From assembly GCA_007026445.1 (NCBI GenBank), contig VDMD01000020.1:186001-250000 (forward strand): DNA of 64,000 nt. Reading direction: 5' to 3'. The translations under genes and the position numbers were made by a program. The DNA comes from Schizophyllum amplum. Taxonomy: Eukaryota; Basidiomycota; Agaricomycetes; Agaricales; Schizophyllaceae. Positions 45,811 through 56,465 of this stretch are shown piece by piece; position 1 is the stretch's first letter, and each line of letters starts with the position of its first letter. The notes beneath the pieces are model-generated. The model was given only the letters and a program-made list of their open reading frames with translations. It searched no databases and was not told the origin of the DNA.

Positions 45811-46252
45811 ACGAACCACATCCATAGAAGCTCTGTATTCCCTGGGGACCTGCACTGTAATCTGTAAGACTGGCCAATGAGTCGCTGACCGTGAGCAACA
45901 ACCCAAAAAGGATAACAAAGGATGCCCGAAATGGAAATCATCTCCGCAACAACTTGACAAGATCGCAAAACATGTATCAACTGGCAAAGGATTTTCCCTC
46001 TCCGAGGTGGCAACACCCTCAACACGAGCTACCTGGGTCGATCGCACACCACCATCATATGTTGTTTGGTGTCTGAGGGTTCCGCTATACTTGCAAATCT
46101 GCCTCGCCTTCGCTGATGACGTTCTACGCGACCGCGTATATAAGGCGCTCTGGCGATGTCTGCCTCCTCCAGCAGCACCGGATCGTTCCCGTCTTCGTCT
46201 TTCCTCACTCATACACTCGTCCTTCATCCTTTTCCCCCTTTTAATTAACGAA
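45811..46252. other. Intergenic promoter region
   Basis: About 440 bp between MsrB and the next secreted protein gene on the same strand. It carries the TATA box at 46137-46143. No other feature was recognised. Confidence 0.5.
46137..46143 (+). promoter_or_regulatory. TATA box of the second small secreted protein gene
   Basis: TATATAA about 110 bp upstream of the ATG at 46253, followed by pyrimidine-rich leader sequence typical of highly expressed fungal promoters. Confidence 0.6.
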
Positions 46253-46890
46253 ATGTTCGCCAAGACGTTCGCTATTGCCACACTTGCTCTCGCCACTCTG
46301 GCGAACGCGTCGCCCGTCCAGAAGCGCGTCACTGTCGACCCAGCCAAGGTGCGTACCTCTGCGTATCTATTCTCAGTCGGAGACAAGCTGACAACTGCAC
46401 AGTGGTACACGCTGTCCGTCAACGGCAACCTCTACCTCGACTCGACGAACGATGTCCTCATGCCGCAGAACCACAACAGGTACGTACTCCCTGCTCTTCC
46501 TAATGCACTCGCGCTGACAATACTACAGCTTCGACGACCTCAACAGCGGTACCGACAAGGGCGTGCGCTTCCGCTTCCCCGACGGCCTGCCCGGTACGTT
46601 CCTTTCCTCTCAAGTTCTGGGTGGCATTGCTAACGTCCACTCCAGGCAAGCTCGTCTGCGAGGCGCACAACGACCACTTCGTTGGCCTTGCGGAAGGCTC
46701 GCAGCCCGAGCTCAACCAGTTCAACACCTTCCAGAAGGAGGATCGCGCCGTGACCGCCGAGGCGGGCGTCACAGGCATCATCATTCATTTCAATGGAGAC
46801 TATGTCGGCACCCAGCAAATCGGCAGCCCCGTGGACAAGGGCGACGCGGAGGACTGGGATCTTCGGGAGATTGCGATGACTCCGCTCTAA
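46253..46890 (+). CDS. Small secreted protein with KR processing site
   Basis: Four exons (46253-46348, 46403-46479, 46529-46593, 46646-46890) give 160 aa. Signal peptide MFAKTFAIATLALATLANAS, then a short propeptide PVQKR ending in a Kex2-type dibasic site. The mature part reads WYTLSVNGNLYLDSTNDVL, SFDDLNSGTDKGVRFRFPDG, KLVCEAHNDHFVGLAEG, and VTGIIIHFNGDYVGTQQI. It has few cysteines, no catalytic motif and no family that I recognise. The TATA box and pyrimidine-rich leader suggest strong regulated expression. Confidence 0.82.
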
Positions 46891-47356
46891 GTGGATGGAC
46901 GAGGACTATCAGCCTGACGGAACTGCTCATTCATATTTATTAGCATTACGCTCGCATTAATTAACTTATTGATGATTCTGTCGCAATGATTCTTGAGCTC
47001 CTGTTACATTTCTCGTGAGTGTCAGGGAAAGATCTTGCAGGCTTTCAAGTCACGTTTAGCAGCGGTCTGGCGAGGGCCCTTGCGAAGCATTCGAAACTGC
47101 GAGCAGAATGCTCAGAACGCTCGCTCCCCTATAACCTGTCCGATGACGAACGACGTGCTACTGAACACCCATGATACAGCTCGCATATTATGTGACAGTT
47201 TTGTAGGATAAGTGAGTCGATGTAGAGCGAAGGTATGGTTAATAGTCCAAAGCATAAATAAAGCAGGGCGCCAACAACAAAGCGGAAATAAACAAGACGA
47301 TGAATGTCAGAAGCGACAGAAGGACAGCAAAGATTGTGGCACAAACCATGACAACC
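46891..47356. other. Intergenic, convergent 3' ends
   Basis: About 465 bp between two convergent genes. It is AT-rich just after 46890 (several TTATT/AATTAA stretches that would suit polyadenylation). No gene was seen. Confidence 0.45.
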
Positions 47357-49899
47357 TTAGAGGTCGGCCCTCGACTTCGCCGCGGTTGTGTCCGAGTACG
47401 GATCCGAGACAGACTGCCTTGCTGCCCATGCCGGCTCGAGGATGTCGGCTGCCTTGACACGCGAGTATTTGGCCTTGTTGCGCAACGAGGAGACCATCGA
47501 GAGTACAAGGGCGGCGCCGAGCACCGCGGACAGCGCACCAAACGCGATTGTGGTGGCCATCAACGTGCTCTTCGTCTTCCTGAGGTCGGCCAGCTCTGCA
47601 TCGTCATCGTCGTCGCTTGTGGCGCTAAGAAGCGTAGTACTCATGTCCTTCGTATCCGAGAGGGCGTTGGCGACCTCGCCCTCTGTGGGCGACCCGTCGA
47701 CAGGAGGCGTGGTCGTGTTTGTCGAAGTGCTGTTGGACGAGTCCGGGAACAGCGTGTAGTTGTCCTCCTCGACGAAGCAGTAGGTGTTGTCATTATCCGG
47801 GTACTGGTCACAGTCAGAATGCTATCGCTGGGTATACGCACATACTCACCTCGCCCTTGTTGAAGTAGTTGTACATGATTTTGGTCGTGCAGTTCGAAAA
47901 CTCCGCGAGAGAGGAATGCTGGATGTGCGTAAAGGGTTCAGCATCGTACACCGGCATCGATCATAGTACTAGCCCGCGCACCCCATAGCCACTCTGTTCG
48001 ATCAAGACAGCACTGTCGCCTAGCTGGTCCGAGATCTGCTTGGCATTCTTGAAGGGCGTGACTGGATCGGCCTTAATAAAAGTTGTTTAACAATTGCACC
48101 CCGCAGCCAAGACGATGTGCGCACCTGGTTTCCAATGACCAAAATCTTGTTGCTTAGCTTGTTGTTCCAGGGCCCAGAATACCGCTCAACCGCGCGCACC
48201 GGCCACGCATAGCAGGACGTCCTATACAAGCATCAGTATTGGATCGCTTTCAGATGGAGAACCAGACTCACCCTTGTGAGGTGAATGTTGGACCGAACAT
48301 CGGCGAGACGTTACGCGTCACGAAGAGGATCTCATCAAATGAGTTCTTGATCGTAGTATTGCCCGCGTCGATCGAGTCACCACAAGAGATAGCCGTCAGA
48401 GAATCCCCAGAGTTGGCTGCCATTGTGTCTTCGCGCTTGACGCGCCGTGCGTTCGCGTCCGCGCCGCCATTCAGGGCGTCGTATATCTGGCGCAAATAGT
48501 CCGCGAGCGTCGACCACGTGGTTGGCGTGTAAAGCTGCTGCAAAACCGCCGCTGGGAGCAAATTGAGAACTCATAGCAGTAGTTAGGGAGGTTTTGCTTC
48601 TACGCACCCGTGATCTGCTGCGGTGTGGGAATGTCTTCAGGAAGTTGACCGGCTTCGAGGAGGTCGTAGATGCTCTGTGAAGATGTTGAGGATGCAGACG
48701 GCTCCATAAAAGCTGTCTCTCACCTTGAGTAGACCATATACGAGGTCCACGATGTCGTCGCCTGTGTCTGTATCGTGGAATCGTAGGGAGCAGCGGTCAC
48801 CAGCCTTCGCGCATTCCTTGGCAAAGCCGAGGAAGGCAGCATCACGAGACTGGACGGACGCTGTTATAGTCTCGTACCCTGGCGAGCCAGCGTACAACTG
48901 GGGGTCTATAACAATTGTATCTCGTAAATGCATTGTCTCAGAGATTGCAAGATCTACTCACCGACGACGCCATCAATAGCTACGCGACCGACTCGGTCGG
49001 GGAACACTGAGCACCATCTATCAGCATGATATGTGATCAAGGAAGCACAGACGACATACTGTTCACCAAAGTTGCCCCAATGATTGTACCATATGAGGCG
49101 CCATAGTAGTTGATCTCCTTCGCGTCCGGCTCAAGGTAGTCTGCGAGAGCGACTATATCGCGCACAGTCGCCGGGGTACCCAAGTACTTGAGCTTATCGC
49201 CAGCACGCTCGACGCACAGCTCAAAGTACTTTCTATATAACCTGTCGGTGTCATTCATCTGCGAGTAGAACGCATTGACGTCGTCGGCATCTAGCAAGGC
49301 GTTCGTCACGTCGACGTTGAAGTTGGCGAGGAGCGAGTTCTCCTCAAGCTGGGTTTGTTCTTCCATGGACTCAAAGCAGTGGACTAGACCTGGTCTAGGG
49401 TATATTCATCAACAAGAGCGATGTTGATATTTTGCACGCGCGACTCACGTGGAGTAGCGAGTACCGCGCGGATCCCAGCCTACAAGGTCGTATGCCGTGC
49501 CCACCCAGCTGGAGGCCAACCTTTCCGCAATCCCGAGCACGAACTCGACACCAGAGCCGCCTGGACCACCTATGAACTGTTTGTTAGAACCACAATCCTA
49601 TGTCCGATAATACTCATACCAGGATTGAGGAAAATGGTGCCCTTCTTATTCTCGTCCGCCGCCGGATACTTTGCAAGAGCGAGGCGTGCCGTGCCAGCGC
49701 TCTCGTCCGCCCAGTCAAGCGGAACGTTATAGTAGCCGCATTGAAACTTCTCGTCGAATTGTTCGAAGTCGGCATTGAAGTCCTTGCATGAGGTCCACTC
49801 GACGTCGTTGGTGCCGTTCGCCTGGGCGGCGCTGGTGGGAGTCGCGTTCAAAGAGGCGAGGGCAAGTCCCAGCGACACAGAAAGGGCCTTCGACGCCAT
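47357..49899 (-). CDS. TAP-like alpha/beta hydrolase with C-terminal membrane anchor
   Basis: Multi-exon secreted serine hydrolase of the tripeptidyl-aminopeptidase-like family. Signal peptide MASKALSVSLGLALASLNAT; then VEWTSCKDF, QCGYYNVPLDW, GTIFLNPGGPGGSGVEF (oxyanion HGGP-type loop) and DLVGWDPRGTRYS. The nucleophile elbow is NYYGASYGTIIGATLV (Gly-x-Ser-x-Gly). The C-terminal TAP domain supplies Asp in ADPVTPFKNAKQISDQLG and His in SGYGHSSLAEFSNCTT, so the triad looks complete. After it come a Ser/Thr/Asn-rich stalk, an acidic DDDDDAELADL tract and one helix (TLMATTIAFGALSAVLGAAL), ending TTAAKSRADL. The anchor implies a cell-surface enzyme. Several introns of about 45-60 nt; some mid-gene junctions were not resolved. 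Confidence 0.85.
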
Positions 49900-50617
49900 A
49901 AAGGAAACAATGAAGGGTAAAGGAAGGAAAGAAAGATGCCCGGACCCAGGACAGTGACTTGGCTTATAACCCACGCCCAAAACACGAGCGCTAACTGGAT
50001 GCCTCACAGCCATCGCGAATCGTTGGAACGCCGTGTTTGTCGTACAGCAATGCCAATGAGCGCTCATCAAGCCAAACCTCATGAGCGCCGACATGGAGAT
50101 CTTGAACATCGGCGTGCGCTGTATTGGGACAGTGGACACCAGCTCATGTCACCATGGACGCTGAAATTAGGTATCGAGAGGTCTGTTTACACTTGAGCTG
50201 TCTCATATACCTTCGAGTAGAGAATGGACCGGACTGACAATATCGGTGCATGGGTGCAACACGGTACACCGCCGGTGACTCCGCTGTTGGTAACCCCGAC
50301 GAAGAGGCTGAGATTCATGCGCTCGCCACAGTGAGCGCCTTATGACACTCCAGCGCATAGCAAACGCTCAGAAGCTCTGAAGCACCGGTCGAGTCGGTCG
50401 TAAAGCATCATCTAGCAGATTGAATATTCAGGAGGACAGTTGCTGTACAAGGGACTCAGACGAAACTTAACCAAACTTTCCTTTCCCATCACCTAGTCAC
50501 GTGAAATGTGACAAAGTTGATCGTCACATTATCGTTCAACTTCGAGCTTTTTCAATTTGCGTCTTGCCATCGCGAGCGCGTACCTATTCGCCTAACTCCC
50601 TGTCCCTTCGTATCTGG
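49900..50617. promoter_or_regulatory. Divergent promoter region, hydrolase / methyltransferase
   Basis: About 720 bp between two divergent start codons. On the minus strand TATAAG at 49963-49968 lies about 65 bp upstream of the hydrolase ATG. No gene was seen. Confidence 0.5.
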
Positions 50618-51671
50618 ATGTCTAAAGCAGTGCTACCCGATAAGAACGAGGAGTATGGAACCAAGGCTTACTGGTACCCAATTCATTGATTTCCACCACC
50701 GTCGCGACTCAATTTTCGCCAGGGATGCTAGATATTCGAAGTGAGGGCTAAAGACACGAATGTCCGTTATGTGTTACAAACGTCGACTCAGGGAAGCAGA
50801 AGAGCCCAATTTTGACTGGTGTCAGAACTACGCGAACGTTGCAGAAACCTTTCGAGAATTGATTCCAGACAAGGCCGCCAGGATCCTGATGCTGGGGTGC
50901 GGGAATAGTAAGCTCTCAGAGGATGTGAGTAGGGGCAATTGCACAGAAGAGAAACCAAGCAGCTAACCTGTCACGAAAGATGTGGGATGACGGGTATCAC
51001 AACATCGTCAACGTAGATGTGAGTTCGTATCACTCAGACTATGGACTCAACATGTTCAAGTGACAGCACACAGTACTCTCCCGTGGTCATCGAGCAGATG
51101 TGCCGCCGGCACGGCGTCGTGCGACCTCAAATGGAGTGTGAGTTGGGGGTTATACGGGTACACGACGAGTACTGAACGCTACGAATCCATCCAGGGCATG
51201 AGATGGACATTCGAGAGCTGAGATTCGACGATGCCTCCTTCGACGTTGCCATAGACAAGGGTCAGTGAGACCAAGCCCATGCCCTAGATGCATTTGACGA
51301 CCCGAACTTCAGCCACCATGGATGCTATGCTCACGTACAAGGGCGACCCCTGGGTGCGTTATCCTTGATACGTCCGCTGACCCCGTTCCCCACCTCGCCT
51401 ATTCCCCAGAATCCTCCCAAGAGCGTCGTAAACGACTGCATGCGTGAAGTCGACGAAGTTGTCCGGTGCGTCCGCTCGTCCTCGCTTGCGTTCTGGAGCC
51501 TTAACCTCCGCTTGCAGAGTGTTGCGGCCCGGTGGCATCTTCATCTACCTGACCTTTGGCCAGCCACATTTCCGGCGGCGGTATCTTGCCCAGCGTCCGG
51601 GTACAACGCTTGACGTGCGCGAGCTCGGCGACACATGGAACTATTACCTGTACATGTTGCGCAAGCAGTAG
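50618..51671 (+). CDS. Class I methyltransferase, EEF1A-lysine-methyltransferase/METTL13-like
   Basis: Small exons joined across short introns. It starts MSKAVLPDKNEEYGTKAYW-DARYSK, then EPNFDWCQNYANV. The SAM site is ARILMLGCGNSKLSEDM (motif I), DGYHNIVNVDYSPVVIEQM (acidic ribose ligand), then WHEMDIRELRFDDASFDVAIDKGTMDAML and VLRPGGIFIYLTFGQPHFRRRYL. This is the pattern of the small METTL13-N/EEF1AKMT4 group, which methylates translation elongation factor eEF1A. The exact target is inferred from the family. The stop at 51671 is only 17 bp from the 3' end of NDUFAF7 on the other strand. Confidence 0.87.
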
Positions 51672-51688
51672 TCCTGATGTGCGCACGG

Positions 51689-53437
51689 CTAGAACAAGAA
51701 CTTGACATTCCCGTAAAACTCGAGCATTGCATTTTCCCCGTTGCGCATGCGAGTCTTCGACAGCTCCGCGTAGGTCTCCAGGAACTCCGCATGCGTGAAC
51801 ACCTGGCTCTTGTGCTCGCCGACGGGAAGGCCAGTCGCGGAGACGACACCGTCGAGCGGTGCGCGGCGGCCTCTGCGTACGGTCGAATCCCCGGACGGGG
51901 AGAAAAAGTCCGGCGCCAACGAGAGCGGCGTGGACACGCCACTGAGCGGACTTGCGCGCAAACCAGCACCCTCTAGCCCGCCGTCCGAGGTACTGTGCGA
52001 GAGCGCCGGCGGCTGCGCGAGTGTATACTCGTACATGTCGCGGAGGACTTCGAAATTGGTAGGGAAGAAGATGTCGAAGTAGCCGTGCTTGACGAGCAAC
52101 GTGGAGGTGGCGATGCTCGCGCCCTCCCACCGCATCTGCACGACGGGTGCGTTGATGCCCGGGATAGCGTCCGGTAGCTCAGAGAAGTCGGATAGTAGGA
52201 GGCGATGGCGCGGGAAGTAGTTGCGTAGCGTGCGAATAAGGGAGAGCAGGCGAGTTGGGATGTACTCGACCTGAGACATGTTCGGCGCGAGGGGAAGGTT
52301 GACGAAGGCACGGCGGAGAAGCTCGGATGCGCGCAATAAACGATTCACTGGCGGAGGGTGATCGAGGTACTCTCGCAGGCGTAGGTAGTCCTTGATGAGT
52401 GGGTCGGTGATGGGTGTGAAGATGCTGTCGAATTCGCCCTCGTGGTCAATAGTGACGAGCTCCTGGTACGGCTTCATTGTCTGGAGGTCCCAGCGGATCG
52501 CGTCGTGCGCAAAGTTGTCCACCACCTCGGTCGCAATGAAGAAGCACGGTGCGGGATCGTGCGTGTCCCACTGGAATACGCTTTTATTGTGGATCTTGAC
52601 GCAGTCGTGGTCCTTAAGGCGGCGCTTCTGAAGTTCAGCGAGGTTTCCGCTGATCTCGACGATGTTGTAGCGCGTCCGTTCGTACACGGCAGGGTAAACG
52701 TCCCTCAGGTAGTCGAGAATGTCCTTGGCCAGTGTGCCATTGCCCGCACCAATCTCGTAGAGGTTGAAGTCGTCGTAGGGGAAGTACTTGAGGAGATATT
52801 CTGCGGACAAACATCGAGCGAGCGCCTGTCCGTACCAGGGCTGAAAGGAAGGAAATGAGCAATTGTCAGCGAAGTAGGAGTGGCCACGTACCCTGAACAG
52901 TTCTGTCGGGGTATGCCAAAGCTGCCTTCCCGGCGTGCCCGGCTCCTCCTTCCCATACTCAAGGTACTTCTCCGCAATCCTCTCCTGGAACTCGGCCAGA
53001 TTCCGCATCTTGTTGAAGGCGAATGGCTGGTTGCGGGTGTCCAGGATGGCCGCCTGGTTCGGGAAATACCCGTAATGCGGATTGTAGAGGGAGTCCTCGA
53101 TGAAGTCGCGCACGAGCATCTTGACCTTCCGCGGGGGAACCTTAGCGTTCACAAGCTCTGCGGCTGTCACAGTAGGGTACTTCAGTTGCTCCTCAGGAAC
53201 AGCATCAGAGAAGGATATCCGGTTGTAGTTCCACTTGTCGCTGATCTCGTACTTGGCAACGCGTTTGCGCTCGCTCGCTGCGATACGCTCTAGCAAGCTG
53301 GGCTTGCGCGTTGGTGGCTCCTTCGCAGTTTCCTTTGCGGATTCCTTCGCGGGTTTTCGAGGCCCAGAAGCATGACTTGAGCGCCATCGAGCGCCCGGTG
53401 GTGGGCGTGCGCGTCTCAGGCCATTGACGCGTAGCAT
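51689..53437 (-). CDS. Mitochondrial NDUFAF7-like protein arginine methyltransferase
   Basis: Two exons (53437-52892 and 52840-51689); the 51-nt intron at 52841-52891 has no in-frame stop, so the unspliced frame also reads through. The spliced product is 565 aa. An Arg-rich mitochondrial presequence (MLRVNGLRRARPPPGARW) precedes the DUF185/MidA-like methyltransferase: MLVRDFIEDSLYNPHYGYFP, LWHTPTELFRPWYGQALAR, the SAM motif NLYEIGAGNGTLAKDIL (about 206-222), YNIVEISGNLAELQKRRLKD, FFIATEVVDNFAHD. The family methylates the NDUFS2 subunit for complex I assembly. The middle C-terminal segment (about 51800-51990) is Ser/Pro-rich. A hAT-like element sits 31 bp upstream of the start codon. Confidence 0.92.
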   Translation of the reverse strand: MLRVNGLRRARPPPGARWRSSHASGPRKPAKESAKETAKEPPTRKPSLLERIAASERKRVAKYEISDKWNYNRISFSDAVPEEQLKYPTVTAAELVNAKVPPRKVKMLVRDFIEDSLYNPHYGYFPNQAAILDTRNQPFAFNKMRNLAEFQERIAEKYLEYGKEEPGTPGRQLWHTPTELFRVRGHSYFADNCSFPSFQPWYGQALARCLSAEYLLKYFPYDDFNLYEIGAGNGTLAKDILDYLRDVYPAVYERTRYNIVEISGNLAELQKRRLKDHDCVKIHNKSVFQWDTHDPAPCFFIATEVVDNFAHDAIRWDLQTMKPYQELVTIDHEGEFDSIFTPITDPLIKDYLRLREYLDHPPPVNRLLRASELLRRAFVNLPLAPNMSQVEYIPTRLLSLIRTLRNYFPRHRLLLSDFSELPDAIPGINAPVVQMRWEGASIATSTLLVKHGYFDIFFPTNFEVLRDMYEYTLAQPPALSHSTSDGGLEGAGLRASPLSGVSTPLSLAPDFFSPSGDSTVRRGRRAPLDGVVSATGLPVGEHKSQVFTHAEFLETYAELSKTRMRNGENAMLEFYGNVKFLF

Positions 53438-53476
53438 ATGGTGGCCAGACCGACGCGGGACGGACGAACGAGGAGG

Positions 53477-53499
53477 TAGTGCTGTCGTGAGTTGAGTTC
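53477..53499 (+). repeat. Left terminal inverted repeat of the hAT-like element
   Basis: 23 nt, identical to the reverse complement of 54739-54761. Preceded by target duplication CGAGGAGG at 53469-53476. Confidence 0.9.
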
Positions 53500-54738
53500 G
53501 AGTTGAGTTGAGTTAGGAAATGTTTGAAAATCAATCGAGTTGAGTTGAGTTGCAACTCGAGTCAACTCATCATTTGACGGGTCCGGATCAGCAAAACGAC
53601 GACGCGACGGCCGGCGTCGGAGAATGCCGCCGGTGTCCCACGATCAGTCGAACAATGCGTCTGCAGCAGGTCTGCAGTGGTTCACGCAGCGCTATGCAAT
53701 ATAGACCACTTTAGGCGAGATACTATGGCTCAAAATCATATGTGTAGCTGCTGGAGTAGCCATAAGCTCCCCTTATAGGATCCTGAACTTCTCTAATGGC
53801 TCTTGTGCCCCCCTCGACTCCCCATCAAGGTCGATAAGGCCTGCCGACAGTGAGTAATGTAAGCATCAGAATATTCCTGCAATAAGCTGTCCTTCACCTT
53901 GATGACGGAGTCACAGAATATACAGTGGTTTGGAGGGCAGCCTGCAGCCTGCTTCACTCCCTACTAGTAGGCTACTACGGTAGCCACGATCCCTCCCGGG
54001 TTCAGTCGGACAGATCGAAATGCACTGACAGTAAGTTATCTCAACTACTTAGAATGTTTATTGATTTTCAGAGCCAATTTGGTTGACGGTTTTAGTAGGT
54101 ATTTAGCAATTGACGTGCTGCCACTGCACCGGCTGCCTTTGAGCCCAGCAAACACGGTCGTCGAAGCGTCAGAATAAAACATAGTAGCGGACCATTTTAA
54201 CAGTCACACTACTGTGACGGAGGCCATGTGAGGTGGCCAGGAGGCAGTTAACTTACTATTGTGACTCGCGCTTCCCGCGCTTTCCGCCCCCAGTCCTTCC
54301 GCCCACGCATAGGTGTCACAGCCTGACGCACACGCAACATAGCCAAAAAGACGGTGGCGGAAGCGGGCCGCGTGACGGCGGTCGCGGACTGCACGAAACC
54401 ACTCAGTGCGCGCGGCGCTGACAAGTTCGATGGTGAAGCCGCGAATGAAGGCGTAGGTGACCGACACGTCCCGCCGCGCCCCACGTTGGGGGGAGGGGGA
54501 GGTGCAGACTCGCTACAAAGGCAAAGAAGGGGGAGCGGGGCACGTCCCAGTGCCAGAGACCGTCGAAGGAAGCTCAACGTGTTTGTTGTAGGTTGTAGGT
54601 GCAGCACACGTGCACGGGAAAGAAGATCAGATGGCCGGAGGAATTGATTATATTTCCGATCATCGAGTTCGAGTTGAGTTGTAACTTACCTGCCTTTTTC
54701 GGCATCGAGTTGAGTTACAACTCAACTCGATGCGAGTT

Positions 54739-54761
54739 GAACTCAACTCACGACAGCACTA
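54739..54761 (-). repeat. Right terminal inverted repeat of the hAT-like element
   Basis: 23 nt, perfect inverted match to the left end. Followed by target duplication CGAGGAGG at 54762-54769. Confidence 0.9.
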
Positions 54762-55407
54762 CGAGGAGGAGAACAATGCGGGAATTTTCGCCCCGACCGG
54801 GCCGCATTTGAACATTGCCACGTGTAAAGCACGTGGTCTGGTTTGTTTCTCTCCTTGTTCTCTCCCATCATGAGGCACCTGTTCGCGTCCACAGGGCCCA
54901 CAGCTCGCACTTCTTGCAGAGTTCCCAATTCTATGTCTATGCTGTCAAAGCTTCAATCAGATTGGACCCAGCTAGGCCATTGAGTTCGCTCAGCTTCTCC
55001 CGCGATGCCGCACAAGGAGTAGTGACATGAAGCACCAGCTGACCTATGTGGGTCTTCACGGTGATGCGGCTGACGTACCTGGCACAGATTCAGTCTGTCC
55101 GCAGCTTGAAGACTTTAAAACTCCTCCCTACGTTGAAGCTCGTCCGCGTCGACTTCCTTGGCTGTAGGCAACAATATACGATTCGGCTCGCGCCTTGCAT
55201 TGACTCTTTCTGTTGCACAGAACCTCGCGATCACAGAGCTCTATAGACGCTGCTGCCCCGCATCCGCCGCTGTGATGAAACAGGTATTATAACGGGTCAT
55301 TCGTATCTTCGTGCGGCAGTATCAAATGCGCATCGATACACCTTCACTGTATATAATTCCTTTTTGTGAGTATCATCAACGCCCTCTCCTCCTGCCTCTT
55401 GCCCTCC
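54762..55407. other. Intergenic, no gene seen
   Basis: About 650 bp from the right hAT boundary to the first membrane-protein paralogue. A TATATAA at 55350-55356 lies about 50 bp upstream of that gene's ATG and may serve as its TATA box. Confidence 0.45.
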
Positions 55408-56201
55408 ATGCTGCAGCTGACGCATGTTGTTCTTTTGTCTGTTCTTCTGGCGAACCTCGGTATGTCTATGTTTCTCGTGCGCGATATGCACCTGTCTCCT
55501 GATGCCCTCGAGCACAGTTCGCGCAGAGGATATCACTCTGTATGCCGTCAGTACCGCTCGGGAAACAGCGTCTCGCTCGGGCCTCGTCAGCTACGAGTAC
55601 TCCGAGAGCTACACCGTGTCTGCCATAGGGACAGCCTCGGACGGTTCCGCGACGACGTATGTCATAGAAGACGCTATATCCAAAATCGACTGGGTTTACA
55701 CGGATACAACCGTGGAACTACTATCTGAGCCTCTCACATTAACGAGTGAGTACTGCATCATCTTCCCATCTACGTGCATACGCTAATCTTCTGATAGACA
55801 CCTTTGCACAGGGAGCGTCCACTTACGAGCAGGTGTACCCGAACATCTACACGGCGTGGACCACTACAGAGACGGGATTGGACGGCCAGCCAACGGCGAC
55901 AAAGACCTCTTCCGAAGCCTTCATGATCGGCTACTCGCAAGGGTGCAGTTTCGACCTCAACGCGAGCAGCGGCGCCTGCGTGTACAGCACCATGCCGTTC
56001 GTGGTGGGCGGTGGTGATATGACTGTTTCCCCGACAGCGACAACGCACACGGGGCCCCTGATTCCATACTACACGCTGACAAGCGAGGAGAACGGTGCAG
56101 GGAGCGGCATGCTGCCCGCGGCTTTGGCAGCCATTCTGTCCCTGGCGAGCTCCATCCTTCTCGGCTTTTGGATGACGATGGCGCCTCGTCTGACGCTGTA
56201 A
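55408..56201 (+). CDS. Small single-pass membrane/secreted protein, tandem copy 1
   Basis: Three exons (55408-55459, 55518-55745, 55798-56201) give 227 aa. The N-terminal signal MLQLTHVVLLSVLLANLVRA joins EDITLYAVSTARETA, TVSAIGTASDGSATTYVIED, TVELLSEPLTL, YPNIYTAWTTTETGLDGQPT, AFMIGYSQGCSFDLNASSGA and PLIPYYTLTSEENGAGS. A C-terminal hydrophobic stretch AALAAILSLASSILLGFWMT follows. The Thr/Ser-rich ectodomain carries N-glycosylation sequons and two Cys. The layout resembles Agaricomycete cell-surface proteins with a C-terminal anchor, but I know no named family. Paralogous to the next gene over its whole length with conserved intron positions. Confidence 0.85.
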
Positions 56202-56465
56202 TCGTTCTGTTTATGCAAATAATTCTATGACCCTTCGCTCCCCGACTTTCACGGCTATAGCCCCACCCCTCGCAGCCTCATGCACCACGAACGCTCGGGA
56301 ATCATCTGACCTGTAAGTGCATTGGTTGTGGATACGTCTCGACGCGGGGTCATGCTTTCATCACCGTCAAGACCGCATCAATACTCCAGCACTGCTCAAA
56401 GTTCAAAGCTTAAAATCCCAGGCGCGCATCGAATACCTTCACTCCCCTCTACGCTCTTGCCCTCC

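Larger units (their letters stand above)
53477..54761. mobile_element. Non-autonomous hAT-like DNA transposon
   Basis: A 1,285-bp element with a perfect 23-nt terminal inverted repeat (53477-53499 and 54739-54761) beginning TAGTGCTGTCGTGAGTTGAG. Directly outside are identical 8-bp target duplications CGAGGAGG at 53469-53476 and 54762-54769, the hallmark length for the hAT superfamily. Both subterminal regions contain many copies of GAGTTGAGTT and inverted forms such as AACTCAACTC. No transposase frame with DDE or BED features is seen, so it is a deletion derivative or MITE-like element. The intact duplication suggests fairly recent insertion. It lies in the 5' region of the NDUFAF7 gene. Confidence 0.88.
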
